NCBI GenBank assembly: GCA_025463785.1
Contig: JAODBD010000010.1
Coordinates: forward strand, 90,682-154,681
Source of the DNA: Glaciihabitans sp.
Lineage (GTDB): Bacteria > Actinomycetota > Actinomycetes > Actinomycetales > Microbacteriaceae
Reading direction: 5' to 3'
Length of the DNA: 64,000 nucleotides
A model generated the notes under the pieces. The model did not search any database. It was not told where the DNA came from and worked only from the letters and a program-made list of their open reading frames with translations. A program made the position numbers and the translations under genes. This document shows, in pieces, positions 63,225 through 64,000 of the stretch (position 1 is the stretch's first letter; the number at the start of each line of letters is the position of its first letter).

Positions 63225-63992
63225 TTAGGTGAGGATGGGGAGGAGGGGGATGGCGACGAAGCCGGCGATGACGCCGCCGATGATGGGGCCGAGGACGGGT
63301 ACCCAGGAGTAGGACCAGTCGGAGGTGCCTTTGCCTTTGATGGGGAGGATGAAGTGCGCGATGCGGGGTCCGAGGTCGCGGGCGGGGTTGATGGCGTAGC
63401 CGGTCGGGCCACCGAGGGAGGCGCCGATGCCGATGACGAGGAGGCCGACGGGGAGGGCTGCGAGGGCGTCGAGGCCGCCGCCGCCGGTGTGGCGGGAGAA
63501 GCCGATGATGACGAACACGAGCACGAAGGTGCCGATGATTTCGGTGATGAGGTTCCAGCCGTAGGAGCGGAGGGCTGGGCCGGTGGAGAACACGCCGAGT
63601 TTGTTGGCGGGTTCGGGTTCTTCGTCGAAGTGTTGCTTGTAGGCGAGCCAGGTGAATACGGCGCCGATGATCGCGCCGAGTAGTTGTGCGCCGATGTAGG
63701 TGAGGATGGTGAGGATGTTCACGTCGACTTCGCTGCCTGTGCCGCCGAAGTGGGTGGCTCCGTTGGCGACGAGGCCGAGGGTGACGGCGGGGTTCAGGTG
63801 GGCGCCGGAGGCGTAGGCCACGATCACGCCGGCGAATACTGCGAGGCCCCAGCCGAAGGTGACCATCAGGAATCCGCCGTTGAAGCCCTTGGTTTTTGTC
63901 AGAGCGACGTTGGCGACGACACCTGTGCCGAGGAGCACGAGCAGGGCGGTGCCCACCAGCTCCGAAACGAAATCAATACCTAGATTGTCCAC
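63225..63992 (-). CDS. MIP-family channel, GlpF-type
   Basis: A 255-aa aquaporin-superfamily membrane channel with six spans and both NPA half-helices, HLNPAV and AINPARDLGPR. The Asp directly after the second NPAR is the glycerol-facilitator signature (water-specific channels usually have Ser), so glycerol or other small polyols are the likely substrates. The start is GTG 63992 with AGGT 5 nt upstream, so the gene is complete although it ends at the window edge. Codon choice is extremely C-ended compared with trpD, suggesting high expression or a different origin. No glycerol kinase is seen in the window. Confidence 0.9.
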   Translation of the reverse strand: MDNLGIDFVSELVGTALLVLLGTGVVANVALTKTKGFNGGFLMVTFGWGLAVFAGVIVAYASGAHLNPAVTLGLVANGATHFGGTGSEVDVNILTILTYIGAQLLGAIIGAVFTWLAYKQHFDEEPEPANKLGVFSTGPALRSYGWNLITEIIGTFVLVFVIIGFSRHTGGGGLDALAALPVGLLVIGIGASLGGPTGYAINPARDLGPRIAHFILPIKGKGTSDWSYSWVPVLGPIIGGVIAGFVAIPLLPILT

Positions 63993-64000
63993 GTTGACCT

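Noticed and set aside
1..64000. tRNA, rRNA, CRISPR arrays, transposases, prophage genes or attachment sites
   Set aside because: Read by eye for these on both strands; the short repeat clusters lack spacer regularity, no transposase or integrase frame is present, and no cloverleaf-like stretch was recognised in the short intergenic gaps.

Overview
The window is a gene-dense, high-GC chromosomal segment from an actinobacterium. I infer a member of the Microbacteriaceae (Micrococcales). The reasons are SepF and DivIVA beside ftsZ, a GarA-type FHA protein next to an FtsR-type MerR regulator, a Rv2175c-family protein, a DUF3040 protein, a diheme qcrCAB complex, abundant GTG/TTG starts, and a MurE whose substrate motif is not the meso-diaminopimelate form. 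No rRNA, tRNA, CRISPR array, insertion sequence or prophage was seen, and no stretch over 300 bp lacks a gene.

Layout. 1-5.8 kb: a carboxylesterase divergent from a MarR regulator, an AlkA-like glycosylase, a CtaG-like membrane protein, an S4 RNA-binding protein, a repeat protein and a DUF1295 membrane enzyme. 5.8-8.5 kb: pgsA-like, garA-like, ftsR-like and a second merR. 8.6-15 kb: a repeat-rich spacer, a ParA ATPase, pyruvate carboxylase, a MinD-like ATPase and peptide deformylase. 15-25.6 kb: acyl-CoA ligase, ROK glucokinase, PlsC acyltransferase, class II DAHP synthase, a PASTA-domain Ser/Thr kinase, a LysM hydrolase, a Rv2175c homologue, a polyprenyl synthase and DUF3040.

25.6-47.8 kb is the division and cell-wall (dcw) cluster: mraZ, rsmH, ftsL-like, pbpB, murE, a murF-like remnant, mraY, murD, ftsW, murG, murC, ftsQ, ftsZ, yggS, sepF, divIVA, lspA, rluD and dnaE. 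Most genes overlap by 1-4 bp and are probably translated in a coupled way. 47.8-53.8 kb: flavin reductase, hisD, nrdR, pyrD, DUF3043, an M20 dipeptidase and an IscA/ErpA-type protein. 53.9-62 kb holds the terminal respiratory chain as two convergent operons, ctaC-ctaD-ctaF (+) and ctaE-qcrC-qcrA-qcrB (-), with a small orphan gene between them. 62-64 kb: trpD and a GlpF-type channel.

The most unusual points are: (1) the gene in the murF position encodes only about 173 aa and lacks the whole ATP-binding catalytic domain; (2) near-identical AGGTTGA-containing double boxes lie upstream of both ftsZ and the second merR, linking the MerR pair to division control; (3) MraZ-type boxes occur in 10-bp phase in both orientations before mraZ; (4) the PknL-like kinase carries four PASTA repeats and sits beside a LysM hydrolase and its likely DNA-binding substrate; (5) unexplained repeat clusters lie at 8.6-8.76 kb and in the ctaE-qcrC gap.
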